Position numbers and translations under genes: made by a program. From Planctomycetota bacterium (lineage in GTDB: Bacteria > Planctomycetota > PLA2 > JAEUHO01): a DNA stretch of 64,000 bases. The stretch's first letter is position 1. The number at the start of each line of letters is the position of its first letter. The stretch spans positions 124,001 to 188,000 of the forward strand of contig JACKGW010000002.1 of the NCBI GenBank assembly GCA_020631815.1. The letters run 5' to 3'. Below, one piece after another: positions 34,181 to 42,558 of the stretch. The notes beneath the pieces were generated by a model. That model made no database searches. It was given only the letters and a program-made list of their open reading frames with translations, and was not told the DNA's origin.

Positions 34181-36004
34181 CTACCGCGCTCCGCCCGCCC
34201 GCACGCGACGCACGGCCGCTGCCAAGGCCACCCAGCGCAAGACCCGGTCGCGATCATCGAAGGGCCAAGTCTCGCGACGCGCCAGCACGGCCTCGACGAC
34301 GTCGGGAGCGATCCATGGCCGCAGCTCGCCGCGCAGATCGCCCAATGCCTCGGCGAGCCATGCGTGCGCGCCCTGGCGAGCCCTCGGCCCCAGGTCGGGC
34401 TCCTCGTCCATGCCACCGCGCACGACCTCCGCCGGCAGCCATGCCGCAGCGATCCGACGAAGCGCCGCTTTCGACGGCCCCTCGCCCCGGCGGCGTGCCG
34501 CGGGCAGGGCGACGGCGGCAGCCAGCACATCGGGGTCGACGAGCGGGTGATCCATCAGGACCCCCAGCGCCTGACCGAGCCCTGCGTAGCGCTCGAGCGC
34601 CACGGGCATCGTCGTGGAGAGGATCCGCCTCTGCAGGCGGTGGCCTTCGTCGCGCCACGCGCCGCGACCGTCCCAGGCGCGATGGCGGTGATTGCGGACA
34701 TGGTCGCGCAGCAAGCGGCGACTGCTCCGCCACCGCTCCGGCAAGTCGGCGGTCGCCAGGGCGTGGCGCGCTTGACGCTCCAGTCCTCGCCGGCCCGTCC
34801 TTCGCAGCCAGCGCGCGGCGAGCGGGCGCAGCACGTCATCGCGCAGCACGACATGGTGCGGGCTACGAAGCTCATGGGCCAAACACGACACGCGACCGAG
34901 CAGGCGACCGAGCTCACCGCGTTCGGCAGTCTGCGCCAAGTAGGCCGGCGGCGCGTCGAACGGCAAGTGCCCCTCGATGCCCGTGAGCAGCAGGTCGACG
35001 CCGGCGGCGGCGGCGGCGGCGACCCCGACGGAGCGTGCGCCTAGGCGGCCCGCCACGTAGGGGTCGTCCGACTCATCGACCAGCCGCTGGACGTGATGGG
35101 CCGCCTCGGCCGCTGACAGGTCGGTCACGACGTGACAACCATCGGGCGGCAGGTGGCGAAGCGTCGCGCGCAGCCGGTCGCACTCGCGGCTGGCCACGTG
35201 GGGCGGTGTAGCCCCGCAGCAGGCCAGCAGGCGCACGTGCTTGCGCTGCCGGCGTACCTCGCGAGCCTGCGCCAAGACGAGGCCGCTGTCGACGCCTCCG
35301 CTCAGCAGCACGGCTACCGTGCCCGTAGACGGCATGGCGCGCTCGACGGCGCGCTGGATCGCCTCGGCAACGTCCTCCTCGTCGCACGCCGCATCCCGCC
35401 AGGGCCACGGAAGGCGCTCCTCGTGGACCCCGTGTGCATTCACATGCAGCAAGGATCCCGCGCGCAGGCGACGGACGTCGCGCCAGAGCGTGCGGTCCGG
35501 GTCGGACCACTCGAGCTCGGGCAGGAGGACACGGGCGACTCGTTCTTCGTCGACGACGGGACGCACGGCGGGGTGGCGGGCGACCACCCGCGGGCGGGAG
35601 CCGGCCACCGCCACGTCGCGTCCCACGTGCACGACCAGGGACCGCGTGCCAAGCAGGTCGCGGGCCAACGTCAGAGCCCCGGTTCGGGCGTCGAACACGG
35701 CGAGGGCGAAGCGGCCCGTGAGGGCCTGCAGCACAGCCGCGCCGTGCGCCTCGATCTCGGACCGCAGCCATTCCACGGCTTCCGCCCCGGGCCTCGCTCC
35801 GTGCAGCTGGAGGGTGCCCACGACGACCACGTCGGGGCCCGCGTCGAGGACGACGTGAGGGCCTTCCTGCACCCAGGCCTGGAACGGCCCGCGACGCAGC
35901 GAGACGGCAGCCGGCTCCCCGCCGAGCCCGAGAGGCTCGTGGCCACAACCCGGCCGTCGATCCAGGACCACGAGAAAGTCGGGGAGGGGGGGCGGAAGCG
36001 GCAC
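34181..36004 (-). CDS. Asparagine-synthetase-like protein (lasso cyclase-type) lacking glutaminase Cys
   Basis: About 607 residues. The N-terminal third has the class II amidotransferase fold (FALAVFDARTGALTLARDLLGTRSLVV) but the N-terminal nucleophile Cys2 is absent. From about residue 230 the asparagine-synthase domain carries the pyrophosphatase loop VLLSGGVDSG. Loss of glutaminase function with an intact ATP-binding loop is what lasso-peptide cyclases (McjC type) show; they adenylate a side-chain carboxylate to form a macrolactam. The start is uncertain: GTG 36004 keeps the first beta-strand, GTG 35971 removes it, and neither has a good ribosome-binding site. The divergent B2 gene begins at 36014. 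Confidence 0.82.
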   Translation of the reverse strand: MPLPPPLPDFLVVLDRRPGCGHEPLGLGGEPAAVSLRRGPFQAWVQEGPHVVLDAGPDVVVVGTLQLHGARPGAEAVEWLRSEIEAHGAAVLQALTGRFALAVFDARTGALTLARDLLGTRSLVVHVGRDVAVAGSRPRVVARHPAVRPVVDEERVARVLLPELEWSDPDRTLWRDVRRLRAGSLLHVNAHGVHEERLPWPWRDAACDEEDVAEAIQRAVERAMPSTGTVAVLLSGGVDSGLVLAQAREVRRQRKHVRLLACCGATPPHVASRECDRLRATLRHLPPDGCHVVTDLSAAEAAHHVQRLVDESDDPYVAGRLGARSVGVAAAAAAGVDLLLTGIEGHLPFDAPPAYLAQTAERGELGRLLGRVSCLAHELRSPHHVVLRDDVLRPLAARWLRRTGRRGLERQARHALATADLPERWRSSRRLLRDHVRNHRHRAWDGRGAWRDEGHRLQRRILSTTMPVALERYAGLGQALGVLMDHPLVDPDVLAAAVALPAARRRGEGPSKAALRRIAAAWLPAEVVRGGMDEEPDLGPRARQGAHAWLAEALGDLRGELRPWIAPDVVEAVLARRETWPFDDRDRVLRWVALAAAVRRVRAGGAR

Positions 36005-36013
36005 AGGGCTAGG

Positions 36014-36466
36014 ATGCCCGACCGACCCGTGACTCCACCCTCCGATCCCTCCCGCCCCGCCGACGCGCCGTCCATTGGCCCGACGCGCCTTCGACACGAA
36101 GCGACGCTCGTCCTGCTCGTGGCGCGCTTCACCCTGCGCGTCCGGGGGCCGCGTGTGGCGCTGGCCCGATGGCGTTGGCCCTACGTTCCAATCGGCCGGG
36201 CCCGGCCGCCCGCCGACACCATCGTCGCCGCCGCGCGCAGCGCTGCCGCCAGGTGGCCTCGCACCACATGCCTGGCGGAGGCCGTGGCCGCGCGTTGGCT
36301 GGGGCAGCGCCACGGCCACGAGCTCGATGTGGTCCTTGGCGCGACGCGCGAGGGGGAGACGCTCTCCGCGCATGCCTGGGTCGAGCTGGACGGCCGCCCG
36401 CTGCGCCGAGCGGCACCCGGCACGCACGTACGCCTGGGCGCACTTTCCCGCAAGATGGCGCCATGA
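36014..36466 (+). CDS. Lasso B2-type transglutaminase-fold peptidase
   Basis: A 150-residue protein matching the B2 leader-peptidase family (Transglut_core3). Catalytic Cys lies in RTTCLAEAVAARWLG, His in SAHAWVELDG, with the Asp two residues beyond the Val-Glu pair. GATREGETLSAHAWVE is the family signature. The enzyme would remove the leader of a ribosomal peptide before cyclisation. Its stop overlaps the next gene's start by ATGA, a B2-B1 order known from lasso clusters. It is divergent from the cyclase-like gene, with at most about 40 bp between them. Confidence 0.82.
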   Translation: MPDRPVTPPSDPSRPADAPSIGPTRLRHEATLVLLVARFTLRVRGPRVALARWRWPYVPIGRARPPADTIVAAARSAAARWPRTTCLAEAVAARWLGQRHGHELDVVLGATREGETLSAHAWVELDGRPLRRAAPGTHVRLGALSRKMAP

Positions 36467-36753
36467 CTCCCCTTGCCCTCGAGAGCACCGTCCGTCCCCA
36501 CGATGAGGCCCTGGCCCGCGAGGTCGACGGCGAGACGCTGCTCGTGAGCCTCGCCACCGGTCGGTACTACGGGCTGGACGAAGTCGGCACCGCGATCTGG
36601 ACGCACATCGGACGCGGCGCGCGCTTGGACGAGGTACTCGAGAAGCTGCTCGCCGAGTTCGACGTCGATCGCGACACAGCCCGCGACGACCTCTTGCGCC
36701 TGGCGAGCGAGCTCTGCGAGGCGGGGCTCCTCGACGTCGCACCGCCAGGGTGA
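36463..36753 (+). CDS. PqqD-family peptide-recognition protein (lasso B1-like RRE)
   Basis: A 96-residue PqqD-fold protein: VRPHDEALAREVDGETLLVSLATGRYYGLDEVG forms the three-stranded sheet, followed by AIWTHIGRGARLDEVLEKLLAEFDVDRDTARDDL, the helical half. PqqD/B1 proteins bind leader peptides and present them to the maturation enzymes. Coupled to the B2 gene by ATGA. No peptide-encoding gene follows it before the tRNA. Confidence 0.87.
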   Translation: MTPLALESTVRPHDEALAREVDGETLLVSLATGRYYGLDEVGTAIWTHIGRGARLDEVLEKLLAEFDVDRDTARDDLLRLASELCEAGLLDVAPPG

Positions 36754-37020
36754 CCTCCTACCGGGGTGGGTAGTGCTCCGCTCGCAACCTGCAGCCCCTC
36801 ACGCCGAAGGGCGCGGGCGCCTCCGAGCTTGAGCCCCATCCGATACACACCGGGTCGCCAGGGCGAAGGTAGCGGGCCCCCATCGGCGACGACTCGTGGT
36901 CCGCGTCGGCCTGCCTTGGCGGGCCGCGCAATGGGCACTGCCTCGAGGAGCCGATGGGGGCTCGGGACCGAGCATCTGGCGAGCCGCCCCCACACACCGT
37001 CAGGGGCAAGCGAACCGACA
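36754..37020. other. Non-coding gap after PqqD-like gene
   Basis: 267 bp between the PqqD gene and the tRNA. I searched both strands for a short frame with a leader and a Gly/Ala/Ser-started core with a downstream Asp/Glu, as a lasso precursor would need, and found nothing convincing. A short frame on the plus strand runs into the tRNA complement and is spurious. No clear terminator is visible. Confidence 0.5.
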
Positions 37021-37097
37021 TGGTGGGCCCGGCAGGACTCGAACCTGCAACCAAGGGATTATGAGTCCCCTGCTCTGACCGATTGAGCTACGGGCCC
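37021..37097 (-). tRNA. tRNA with CAT anticodon, probably tRNA-Ile2 (or elongator Met)
   Basis: The minus strand folds as a full cloverleaf: acceptor GGGCCCG (37091-37097) pairs with CGGGCCC (37025-37031), there is a TTCGAGT T-loop, and the anticodon loop CTCATAA is closed by GGGGA/TCCCT. CCA is encoded at the 3' end (37021-37023 complement). The anticodon stem-loop sequence GACTCATAATC followed by CTTGGT is closer to tRNA-Ile2, whose CAT is modified to lysidine by TilS, than to elongator tRNA-Met. Confidence 0.93.
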
Positions 37098-37339
37098 GTG
37101 TGAATGTCCCGGGCCGGACTCTACGGGCAGCCGCGCTACGGGGGGTAGGTGCCCGGGGACCGACGAGTCGGCCTCACGCCGGAATCCGCGCCCCGATTGA
37201 CGGAATCCTGCGGACACGGGAATCGGCCGCTCGGTACGCTGGCGGGATCCCCAGACGAGAGGGGCAGCACGTCGTCAACCGCGAAGTCCGCGACACGCCG
37301 CCGCCAGCCGACCTCGAGGAGTCAAGAAGAGAGCCCCGC
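37098..37339 (+). other. Leader region of the RRM gene
   Basis: 242 bp without a gene between the tRNA and the RNA-binding protein. TTGACG at 37197-37202 could be a -35 box; no good -10 is seen at the right distance. A transcript from here would have a 5' UTR of about 100 nt, as is common for cold-shock RNA-binding proteins. Purine-rich AAGAAGAGAG lies just before ATG 37340. Confidence 0.35.
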
Positions 37340-37915
37340 ATGGAATCGAACACCCTGTACGTAGGGAACTTGCCGTACCAGGCCGAAGAGGCCGAGATCG
37401 AGAGCGTCTTCTCCGTCGCTGGCACGGTGACGCGCGTGAAGATCGTGATGGACCGCGACACGGGTCGTCCCCGTGGCTTCGCGTTCGTGGAGATGAGCAC
37501 GCCCGAGGAGGCCAAGGCCGCGCAGGAGCAGCTGGACGGTCACGAGATCGGTGGTCGACGCATCCGCGTCGACATCGCCCGCCCGCGTGAGCCGCGTGGT
37601 GGTGGCGGCGGCTACGGCGGTGGCGGTGGTGGCTACGGCGGTGGTGGCGGTGGCTACGGCGGCGGTGGTGGCGGCCGACACGGTGGTGGCGGCGGTGGTC
37701 GCCACGGCGGTGGCGGTGGCGGCGGCCGCCGTGACGGCGGCGGCTACGGCGGCGGCGGTGGCGGCGGCTACGGTGGCGGTGGTGGCGGCTTCGGTGGCGG
37801 CGGCGGTGGTGGCTTCGGCGGCCCGCCCCCCACGGACGGTGGCTTCGGCACGCGCGATGACCGTCGTCGTCGTCCCCGTCGTCACGATGACGAGCGCGAA
37901 GAGCGCTGGTCCTGA
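37340..37915 (+). CDS. Glycine-rich RRM RNA-binding protein
   Basis: A 191-residue protein. Residues 1-82 are one RNA-recognition motif with RNP2 LYVGNL and RNP1 RGFAFVEM. Residues about 88-165 are almost pure glycine in runs of four to seven, punctuated by Tyr, Arg-His or Phe (GGGGGGYGG-type units). The C-terminus is basic/acidic mixed (RRRRPRRHDDE). Such proteins in cyanobacteria and other bacteria are cold-induced RNA chaperones. The Tyr/Phe/Arg-Gly tail resembles eukaryotic low-complexity domains prone to phase separation, which is inference here. A strong terminator follows. Confidence 0.93.
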   Translation: MESNTLYVGNLPYQAEEAEIESVFSVAGTVTRVKIVMDRDTGRPRGFAFVEMSTPEEAKAAQEQLDGHEIGGRRIRVDIARPREPRGGGGGYGGGGGGYGGGGGGYGGGGGGRHGGGGGGRHGGGGGGGRRDGGGYGGGGGGGYGGGGGGFGGGGGGGFGGPPPTDGGFGTRDDRRRRPRRHDDEREERWS

Positions 37916-37958
37916 TCGCACGTACTTGAAGCGCGGCTCCTGATCGCGCCTCGAACGA

Positions 37959-37999
37959 GCAGCCCGATGCGGTGTCGCCGCGTCGGGCTGCTTCGTTTC
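37959..37999 (+). terminator. Rho-independent terminator of the RRM gene
   Basis: GCAGCCCGA (37959-37967) pairs perfectly with TCGGGCTGC (37983-37991) around a 15-nt loop that can itself pair partly; TTCGTTTCG follows. The U-tract is poor, as expected at this GC content. It lies 44 bp after the stop and just before the convergent CPBP gene. Confidence 0.8.
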
Positions 38000-38009
38000 G
38001 TGGGGGCCG

Positions 38010-38723
38010 TCATCCCGCGCCGAACAACCCGGGCCACATGCGCTCCAGGTAGTTGCCCCCCACCGTGAGCCGCTCGAGCCACGCCTCCGGCCAAGCATAG
38101 CGCACCACGACGGCAAGCAAGCCCAGCATCCACCCCACGGCAAGCACGTTCGGTGCGCGGACGAAAAGCTGGCACGACAGCACCCCGACGGCGGCCGTCA
38201 TGCCCATCAACGGCACGTTGGGCGCGTGCGCGGCACCAAACAGCAGACCCGCGAGGAGCGCGGCCGGCAGGGCACCGCCGAAGGCTTGGTGCAAGCGCCG
38301 GAAGAGGAACCCGCAGAGCAGCAGTTGCTGGACGGGACCGTAGAGCAGGTAGCGACCCACGCGCTTGAGTACGCGATGCGGCGCATCGACGTGCCACGAG
38401 CCAAGGGCCAGGCCGACCAACGCCACCACCACCAGCAGCACGAGCGTCGCCGGCACGACCGTGCGAAGCGCGACCCCCAGGTTGTCGACGCGCACCCCCA
38501 TCTCCCGGGGCCCGTCTCCGTGCCAGCGCGCCAGCACGATGGGTACGAGGAGGATGCCCACGAAGAACGCGGGCCCCACCCACCCCGGCACGCGGTGACT
38601 GGGGAGTGCGAGGTTCGTGTACGCGACGATCGCCGCTGCGACGAGCACGGCCTCTGCGACGAGCACGCCACCCCATCCGGGCGGGGCCGGCCAGGCGGTC
38701 CGGCCGGGCCTGCTCGCGTTCAC
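38010..38723 (-). CDS. CPBP-like intramembrane protein with degenerate protease motif
   Basis: A 237-residue protein with about seven hydrophobic helices and the overall CPBP (Abi, Rce1-like) layout. The first catalytic motif EExxxR is replaced: the segment reads YGPVQQLLLCGFLFRRL, so both Glu are Gln and the Arg is Cys. The second motif is kept (LLFGAAHAPN, with His), and the third H-x3-N/D motif is not evident. Proteolysis is therefore unlikely; a binding or scaffold role is possible. GTG 38723 overlaps the stop of the kinase-ATPase gene by GTGA, so its synthesis is tied to that sensor. Confidence 0.72.
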   Translation of the reverse strand: MNASRPGRTAWPAPPGWGGVLVAEAVLVAAAIVAYTNLALPSHRVPGWVGPAFFVGILLVPIVLARWHGDGPREMGVRVDNLGVALRTVVPATLVLLVVVALVGLALGSWHVDAPHRVLKRVGRYLLYGPVQQLLLCGFLFRRLHQAFGGALPAALLAGLLFGAAHAPNVPLMGMTAAVGVLSCQLFVRAPNVLAVGWMLGLLAVVVRYAWPEAWLERLTVGGNYLERMWPGLFGAG

Positions 38724-41700
38724 GAGTCGCGTCCGTCGTTGGCGCGAACGGCCTCGTGCACGGCCTTCACGAGCGGGACGCGTGCCGCCATGCGGCGGCG
38801 GTCATCGTGATCGACGCCGTCCTCGATGCGGGCCAACGCCTCGCGTGCCGCCCGCGCATGCCGCACGTCGCCCGTGCTCACCGCGAGGTCGTGGCGGAGC
38901 ATCATGCGCGCCCACACGCTCAGGCGCTCGCCGTGCTCGTCCAAGCGCGCAGCGAGTACCTGGGCCTCGTCCGGCGCGAGGGGGACGCGGAACACGCGCC
39001 CCATGAGCTCGGCATTCTCGCGTCGACTCGTGGTGGCCGCATCGACGACGTGGTCCAGGAGCTCACGCGCCTCCTCGATCGCGCCTCGGTCACGAAGGCA
39101 GCGGCCCAGATACGCGGCGTAGTCAAGCGCCTCGGGCTCGGCGCCCAACGCGCGCAATCCCTCGAGCGCTTCGCGGTAGCCGCTCTCCGCGCCCTCGGCG
39201 TCGCCGCTGGTCTCCGACCACTGCGCGTGGAAGCCGCGTGCGTGCGCCAGGAAGCGCTCCTCATGCAGCAGCTCGAACAACATCATGGCCTTGAGCAGGC
39301 GCGCTTCGGCCTCGTCGAACATGCCCAGGTGAAGGCAGGTCAAGCCGGTGTTCAGCGTGGCGATGCCCTCGCTGCGACGGTCTTGCACTTCGCGCGCGAT
39401 GTGCCGCTGCCGTTCGATGGCGTCAAGGGCACGACGCAGATCGCCCTGGTCCTTGTGCAGGTTGCCGAGGTTGCCGACGATGCTCGCCTCGCTCCGTCGA
39501 TCGCCGCCTGCGCGTGCGAGGCGCAGGGCCTGCTCCAAGTGGCCGATGGCCCGGTCGCGCCGCCCCACGCTGCGCCAAGACACCGCCAGGCTGTTGTGCG
39601 CCGAGGCGGCGAGCGTCGTGAGACCGTGCTCCGTGGCGAGGGTCAACGCACGCTCGTACACCTCGCGGGCTTCGGCAGCGCGTCCCGCGAGATGCTCGAG
39701 CAGCCCCAGGCTGGTGAGTGCCCGCGCCTCGCCGGCGACATCGCCGACCGAGGCCGCGAGGTCGCGGTGCGCCTCGTGCTGCTCGCGGGCGCGGGCGAAG
39801 TCGCCCTGCCGCCACGCGATGGTGCCGAGCGCGCCGTGCGCCATGCCCTCCTCGCGCGCGTCGCCTGCCGCGGCGAGGTGGCGCACGGCCTCGGCCAGGC
39901 GGGCCTCCCCTTCGTCGTAGAGCCCGGGCCCGATCGACGCCTCGCCCATCAAGCGCAGGACGTGACCACGCGCTGCCGCGCCCGTGTCGTGGTCGTCCAC
40001 GTCCTCGCTCGTGAGCAGCAACGCTTCGTCGAGCAGGGGCCCCAGGTCGTCGCGACGACCGAGCAGGGCCAACAGCCGCGCGGCCTCCACCAGCACGTGC
40101 AGTCGCGGGAGTCCGCGCAGCACACCTGGCGCCTCGAGCGCGCGCCGCGCCAGCTGCACGGCGGCGTCGGGACGCTGTTCGGCGACGTGGTGCGCGAGGG
40201 CCGGGCCCACGAGGTCCGCCGCCTCGCGACCTCGACCGGCTTCGAAGGCGTGATGGCAGAGCGCCGCGCGGACGGGACCGGGCAGGCCCTCGGCACCGCG
40301 GTTGTCGAGATCGTGCTCGGCGGCCAGCGCGTCGAACAACACGGCGTGGTACTCGGCGCGCAGCGCCTCGGGCAACGCCTCGTACACCACGTCGCGAAGC
40401 GTCGGGTGGTCGAAGGCAAAGCGCTTGCCCACGCTGCGGACGAGGCGACGGTCGCTCTCCAAGCGGGCGAGCCGGCGCAAGACCGGCAGGCGTCCCAGGC
40501 CCAAGGCCGCGCCGACCAGCGTGGCGTCGAACTCGAGCCCGCAGCACGCGGCCACGTCCAGCAGGTCGCGGTCCTCGGACTCGAGCCCGTGGAGATGGGC
40601 GCGTACGAGATCGCTGACGCCGCTCGGAAGCGGCACGTCGTGCAGCGGCCGCGTGGCGCGCCACGTGCCGTCCGTGCGACGCTCGAGCACACGCGTCTCG
40701 CGCAGCGCGCGCACGACCTCCAGCACGAAGAGCGGGTTGCCCTCGCTGCGTCGTGCGACGGGACGCACGAGGTCATGCGCCAGGGCCTCGCTGCCCAGCG
40801 CGGCGCAGAGCAGGGCCTCGACACCGGCACGGTCCAGGCGCGGCAGGTCGAGCGACGTGACGTGACCAAGGCGCTTGAGGTCGGCGACCCAGGCCGGAGC
40901 GAGATGGCCACGGTGCGTCCCGATCAACAACAGGGGCACGTCCGCCGCGGCCGCGGCGAGCGCGGCGAACAGCGAGCGGCCCTCGGCGGGCGCGTCCTCC
41001 AGCCCGTCCACCACGAGCACCGTCGTGCCCTCCGCGGCAAGCGACTTCACGACTTCGAGCAGCGCGGCGCGCAGCACGTCCGGTGCGAGCAGCTCGGGCC
41101 GCGACCCGCCGACCGCGTCGTCGCCACGCCCCAGGCTGGCCGCCAGCTCGGCGGCCAGGCCCTGCATGGCACCGAGGCGCCCTGCGACGTCGCGCTCGAG
41201 GCCCGGGCCGGCCAGGTGCTGACGCAGGGCATCGAGGAAGGCGTCGTACGCGGTGGCGGCCTCACCGGGCGGCCACGCACCGGCCAACAGACGCACGGCG
41301 GGATCGGCGGCGTGCACGGAGCGCAGGAACGCGTCGAGCAGGCGCGTCTTGCCGATCCCGGCCTCGCCGCCCACGAGCACGGCGCGGCCGCTGCCGCCAC
41401 GCGTGGCCAACAGGGCTTGGCCCAGCTGCACGAGGGCTTCGTCGCGCGCCACCAACGCGGTCTCGCGGGCCACGCGCAAACGGGGCAAGCGCACGGCGCT
41501 TCGCGCGCGCATCGCCTCCTCGCGTTCCTGCCACCACGGGTCGTCTTCCCCCGCGTCCAGGACGCGGGCGAGCGCGCGCGCGTCCGCGAAGCGACCAGCC
41601 GGGTCCTTGGCCAGCAACGTGGCCACGACCTCGTCGAACCAGGGCGAGACGTCGGGCACGCTCGCGCTTGGCGGTGCCGCCGTTTCGTCGAGCTGCCGAC

Positions 41701-42415
41701 GGATGACGGCGGCCAGGCTCGGCGCCTCGAACGGATGGTGGCCCACGACGAGCTCGTGCAGCAACAGGCCGAGGGCGTAGAGATCGGCCCGGCCGTCGAG
41801 GCTCTCTTCGCCGGCGAGCTGCTCGGGCGCGGCGTAGAGGATCGAGCCCACGAACTGGCCGGTCTCGCTGAGCCGCGTGCTGCCGGCGCCGTGCCAGCGC
41901 GCCACACCCAGGTCGAGCAATCGCACACGCTCGTCCGGCGTCAGGAGCACGTTGCCCGGCTTCACGTCGCGGTGCACGAGGCCGGCCTCATGGATGGCAG
42001 CGAGGGCTCGGGCCACCTCGCGGCCGATGTGGCGGGCCAGCCCTTCGGGGACCTTGCCGAGGTCGCCGAGCACGTCCGACAGCGGTGTGCCCTCGACGAG
42101 CTCCATGACGAGGTACGGGCGCAAGGCGCCGCCGTCGTCGGCCTTGCCTACATCGAGCACGCGCACGACGCCCGGGTGGTGCACGGCAAGGCCCGCACGC
42201 GCTTCGCGCTCGAACCGCTCGACGAACGAGGCCTCCTCGGCCAGGTGCGCATGCAGCACCTTGACCGCCACACGCGTACCCACGGGCGGTGCCGTCGGCG
42301 TTGCCTCGGCGACGGTGGCGGCGTGCACGGTGCCCATGCCGCCGCGGCCCAGCACGGCATCGAGGCGGTAGGGCCCGATCATCCGGCCTCCGCTGCCTGC
42401 TCCCGCGCCCGCCAT
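38720..42415 (-). CDS. Hanks-type Ser/Thr kinase fused to AAA ATPase and TPR repeats
   Basis: A 1231-residue cytosolic signalling protein. Residues about 14-280 are a PknB-type kinase with P-loop LGRGGMGTVH, AVKVLHAH, catalytic loop HRDVKPGN and DLG in place of DFG. Residues about 310-600 are an AAA_16/STAND-like ATPase with VGGEAGIGKTRLL and a Walker B-like TTVLVVDGLEDA. The rest (about 650-1210) is TPR, with repeats such as ALGTIAWRQGDFARAREQHEAH. The design matches large sensor kinases that use NTP-driven assembly. ATG 42415 is preferred for GGAGG upstream. It is divergent from the HEAT-VWA gene. Confidence 0.9.
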   Translation of the reverse strand: MAGAGAGSGGRMIGPYRLDAVLGRGGMGTVHAATVAEATPTAPPVGTRVAVKVLHAHLAEEASFVERFEREARAGLAVHHPGVVRVLDVGKADDGGALRPYLVMELVEGTPLSDVLGDLGKVPEGLARHIGREVARALAAIHEAGLVHRDVKPGNVLLTPDERVRLLDLGVARWHGAGSTRLSETGQFVGSILYAAPEQLAGEESLDGRADLYALGLLLHELVVGHHPFEAPSLAAVIRRQLDETAAPPSASVPDVSPWFDEVVATLLAKDPAGRFADARALARVLDAGEDDPWWQEREEAMRARSAVRLPRLRVARETALVARDEALVQLGQALLATRGGSGRAVLVGGEAGIGKTRLLDAFLRSVHAADPAVRLLAGAWPPGEAATAYDAFLDALRQHLAGPGLERDVAGRLGAMQGLAAELAASLGRGDDAVGGSRPELLAPDVLRAALLEVVKSLAAEGTTVLVVDGLEDAPAEGRSLFAALAAAAADVPLLLIGTHRGHLAPAWVADLKRLGHVTSLDLPRLDRAGVEALLCAALGSEALAHDLVRPVARRSEGNPLFVLEVVRALRETRVLERRTDGTWRATRPLHDVPLPSGVSDLVRAHLHGLESEDRDLLDVAACCGLEFDATLVGAALGLGRLPVLRRLARLESDRRLVRSVGKRFAFDHPTLRDVVYEALPEALRAEYHAVLFDALAAEHDLDNRGAEGLPGPVRAALCHHAFEAGRGREAADLVGPALAHHVAEQRPDAAVQLARRALEAPGVLRGLPRLHVLVEAARLLALLGRRDDLGPLLDEALLLTSEDVDDHDTGAAARGHVLRLMGEASIGPGLYDEGEARLAEAVRHLAAAGDAREEGMAHGALGTIAWRQGDFARAREQHEAHRDLAASVGDVAGEARALTSLGLLEHLAGRAAEAREVYERALTLATEHGLTTLAASAHNSLAVSWRSVGRRDRAIGHLEQALRLARAGGDRRSEASIVGNLGNLHKDQGDLRRALDAIERQRHIAREVQDRRSEGIATLNTGLTCLHLGMFDEAEARLLKAMMLFELLHEERFLAHARGFHAQWSETSGDAEGAESGYREALEGLRALGAEPEALDYAAYLGRCLRDRGAIEEARELLDHVVDAATTSRRENAELMGRVFRVPLAPDEAQVLAARLDEHGERLSVWARMMLRHDLAVSTGDVRHARAAREALARIEDGVDHDDRRRMAARVPLVKAVHEAVRANDGRDS

Positions 42416-42558
42416 GGACTCCTCCGCGACCCGAAGAGCGTAGCGAGGCCCGGCGAGGATCCACGCCCGGGCCGAAGCCCCTTCTCGCGGCACGGGGTAG
42501 GTCCGGGCGCGCACCCCGCTGCGCTACCCTGGGCGCCCCGCGGAGGAAGACCGTCCAC

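Noticed and set aside
36766..37086. Plus-strand open frame of about 106 codons ending WARQDSNLQPRDYESPALTD
   Set aside because: The tail is the classic false translation of the complement of a tRNA gene (37021-37097); the frame has no ribosome-binding site and is low complexity.
37600..37830. GGCGGT-rich repeat tract as a non-coding satellite
   Set aside because: It is the glycine-rich coding tail of the RRM protein and keeps the reading frame throughout.
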